Assembly: GCF_007109225.1 (NCBI RefSeq)
Contig: NZ_VJZK01000001.1
Span: 640,731 to 704,730, forward strand
DNA from: Flavobacterium sp. GT3R68
GTDB lineage: Bacteria > Bacteroidota > Bacteroidia > Flavobacteriales > Flavobacteriaceae
Reading direction: 5' to 3'
DNA: 64,000 nt
In this document: piece by piece, positions 62,656 through 64,000 of the stretch
How positions within the stretch are numbered: the first letter of the stretch is position 1
Layout: every line of letters begins with the position of its first letter
Program-made: the position numbers and the translations under genes
The notes under the pieces: generated by a model
The model's input: the letters and a program-made list of their open reading frames with translations, nothing else
Databases searched by the model: none
Told to the model about the DNA's origin: nothing

Positions 62656-62755
62656 GAAGCTATTCCTGCTTTCCGTTTCAATCTTTTATCCTGATTTGTT
62701 TCAGGATCCTGAAACAAGTCCAGTATAAAAGGATTTCCACTGCTATCAGGGCTAA
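62656..62755 (+). repeat. Dispersed structured repeat, copy D (inside the nuo operon)
   Basis: AAGCTATTCCTGCTTTCCG flank and AATC, a long hairpin (CTTTTAT...ATAAAAG) whose centre is a perfect 22-bp palindrome with half-site TTGTTTCAGGA, then GGATTTCCACTGCTATCAGG and GCTA. Transcription of nuo crosses it. Confidence 0.75.
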
Positions 62756-62783
62756 GGCATTTCTATATATTTAGTCCTAATAT

Positions 62784-62806
62784 TTCCCCTTCGGGGGTTA
62801 GGGGGC
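62784..62806. repeat. C-rich intergenic repeat at the nuoH end
   Basis: TTTCCCCTTCGGGGG then TTAGGGGG, a short GC hairpin touching the nuoH stop codon. It resembles C-rich repeats seen in flavobacterial gaps. Confidence 0.5.
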
Positions 62807-63859
62807 TTATAATCCTAAATAGGCTGCTATTTCTCCTCTCAAAATTACGATTCCGGTAATCATAATATTGACAATCGACAACGGAATCAATATTCTCCAT
62901 CCCAAATGCATCAATTGGTCGTAACGGAATCTTGGAATTGTCCATCTCACCCACATATAGAAGAAAATAAACGCGCAAATTTTGATAAACAACACTACAA
63001 TCCCTAAAATATTCGCCGGATTGACACCTACGTTTTCCACCATCCATTCCATTCCCGGATAATTGTAACCTCCAAAGAACAATACCGCTAAAATCGTAGA
63101 AGAGATAAACATATTCGCATATTCAGCAAATAAATAAAATCCCATTTTCATCGATGAATATTCGGTGTGGTATCCACCAATCAATTCGCTTTCACATTCC
63201 GCTAAATCGAATGGCGTCCTGTTTGTTTCGGCGAAAGCGCAAATCAAGAAGATCAAAAACGACAACGGCTGATAAAATACATTCCAGTTCATCCCGGATT
63301 GTTGTAACGATATTTCTCTCAGACTCAAGGTTCCGGTCATCATCAACAAGGCGATTATCGAAAGTCCCATAGCCACTTCATACGAAACCATTTGCGAAGC
63401 GGCACGAACCGCTCCCATCAAAGAAAATTTATTATTCGAGGCCCAGCCACCAATCATGATACCGTATACTCCAACGGAAATTACACCGAAGATGTACAAT
63501 AAGGCCACATCAATATCGGTTGCCTGTAAGATGACGTCCCTGCCAAAAACATGCAGTTTGTCCCCCCAGGGAATCACGGCACTCGTCATTAAAGCGGTAC
63601 TCATGGCGATAATCGGACCTAGGAAAAACAGGAATCTATTAGGAGTGTTGGGCTCAAATTCTTCTTTCGAGAATAATTTTAGTCCATCGGCAAGCGGCTG
63701 TAATAATCCACCCCAACCTGCACGGTTTGGCCCTTGTCTATCTTGTAGAAAAGCTGCTACTTTACGTTCAGCCCACGTCGAATACATAGCCATAATCATT
63801 GTAATCGCGAAAACTACGGTGATAATGATACTTTTTTCTATAATAATTGTACTGTCCAT
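62807..63859 (-). CDS. nuoH: NADH-quinone oxidoreductase subunit H
   Basis: Membrane subunit at the quinone site, linking the peripheral arm to the antiporter arm. 350 aa, about eight helices. 'ERKVAAFLQDRQGPNRAG' (about residues 31-48) and 'AETNRTPFDLAECESELIGGYH' (about 211-232), with conserved acidic residues, are diagnostic. Its ATG overlaps the stop of the upstream gene. Confidence 0.97.
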   Translation of the reverse strand: MDSTIIIEKSIIITVVFAITMIMAMYSTWAERKVAAFLQDRQGPNRAGWGGLLQPLADGLKLFSKEEFEPNTPNRFLFFLGPIIAMSTALMTSAVIPWGDKLHVFGRDVILQATDIDVALLYIFGVISVGVYGIMIGGWASNNKFSLMGAVRAASQMVSYEVAMGLSIIALLMMTGTLSLREISLQQSGMNWNVFYQPLSFLIFLICAFAETNRTPFDLAECESELIGGYHTEYSSMKMGFYLFAEYANMFISSTILAVLFFGGYNYPGMEWMVENVGVNPANILGIVVLFIKICAFIFFYMWVRWTIPRFRYDQLMHLGWRILIPLSIVNIMITGIVILRGEIAAYLGL

Positions 63860-64000
63860 TAAAGATTCCCTTTTTTAAATTCTTCTTCTTCTTGTTTACT
63901 CAATGGAACAGCAGGCATACTTATTTTTTTACGATCTTGCTCCCTACCTTTCAAAATACCTGTTTCAGTAGCGATATGAACTGTTTCTAATTTTTTCTCG
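63859..64000 (-). CDS. nuoG: C-terminal end of the gene upstream of nuoH, probably nuoG
   Basis: A minus-strand frame open to the window edge encodes about 47 residues: ETVHIATETGILKGREQDRK, then KISMPAVPLSKQEEEEF and KKGNL. Its stop (TAA) overlaps the nuoH ATG. By operon order this should be nuoG; the visible part has no cluster-binding motif, so the name rests on position and on the TETGILKG-type ending. Confidence 0.65.
   Translation of the reverse strand, partial: EKKLETVHIATETGILKGREQDRKKISMPAVPLSKQEEEEFKKGNL

Overview
The window looks like part of the chromosome of a Flavobacterium-like member of the Bacteroidota. The evidence is AT-rich intergenic DNA, many copies of the Bacteroidota promoter form TTG-N19-TAnnTTTG, very large secreted proteins with type IX secretion (T9SS) C-terminal sorting signals, a TonB-dependent receptor with a carboxypeptidase-like N-terminal domain, and an 11-subunit-type nuo operon. 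Species cannot be decided from the sequence alone.

Layout. 1-3.2 kb: end of a DUF4270 lipoprotein gene and glmS. 3.4-7.8 kb: a TonB-dependent receptor and an SGNH/GDSL lipoprotein hydrolase. 8.0-9.9 kb: atpD-atpC. 10.2-10.9 kb: an XRE regulator with a DUF2975 membrane protein. 11.0-17.3 kb: a biotin block (bioF, bioD, bioA, a ketoacyl synthase) interrupted between bioF and bioD by an ECF sigma factor/membrane protein pair, a duplicated bioF 3' remnant and a GxxExxY gene bounded by imperfect inverted repeats. 17.4-18.7 kb: a lipoprotein and recX. 19-33.9 kb: three large T9SS-exported proteins sharing one C-terminal cassette of about 550 residues; the middle one is a metzincin protease. 33.9-36.7 kb: bioB, a membrane protein and ribF on the minus strand. 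37.0-43.4 kb: two more paralogous metzincin proteases carrying a different, short sorting signal. 43.6-46.2 kb: pth, rplY/ctc and prs. 46.4-55.5 kb: tRNA-Leu(CAA) and an integrated island. 55.7-64 kb: a DsbA-family oxidoreductase and nuoN-M-L-K-J-I-H plus the end of the next upstream gene (probably nuoG).

The island (46509-55463) is the most interesting region. It lies between a 15-bp direct repeat of the tRNA-Leu 3' end, has a tyrosine recombinase at its right end, paired TTGCCCAAC repeats near both ends, an excisionase-like HTH gene, and a Rep-like gene with three iteron-like repeats. Its cargo is a tight three-gene operon (sce7726-family PD-(D/E)XK-like protein, sce7725-family protein, HEPN/RES-type protein with a RES NAD+-consuming domain), which I read as a candidate defence or abortive-infection system. 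It also carries a 49-residue zinc-ribbon membrane protein and a coiled-coil/BamE-like secreted protein.

A second theme is non-coding structure. Five copies of one dispersed element (conserved flanks around a hairpin of variable sequence, with one covarying outer pair) sit in intergenic gaps, one of them inside the nuo operon. There are also a MITE-like palindrome on the island, a perfect 16-bp hairpin near 10.1 kb and a palindromic spacer between atpD and atpC. All functional statements rest on motif and family recognition by eye; no database search was run.
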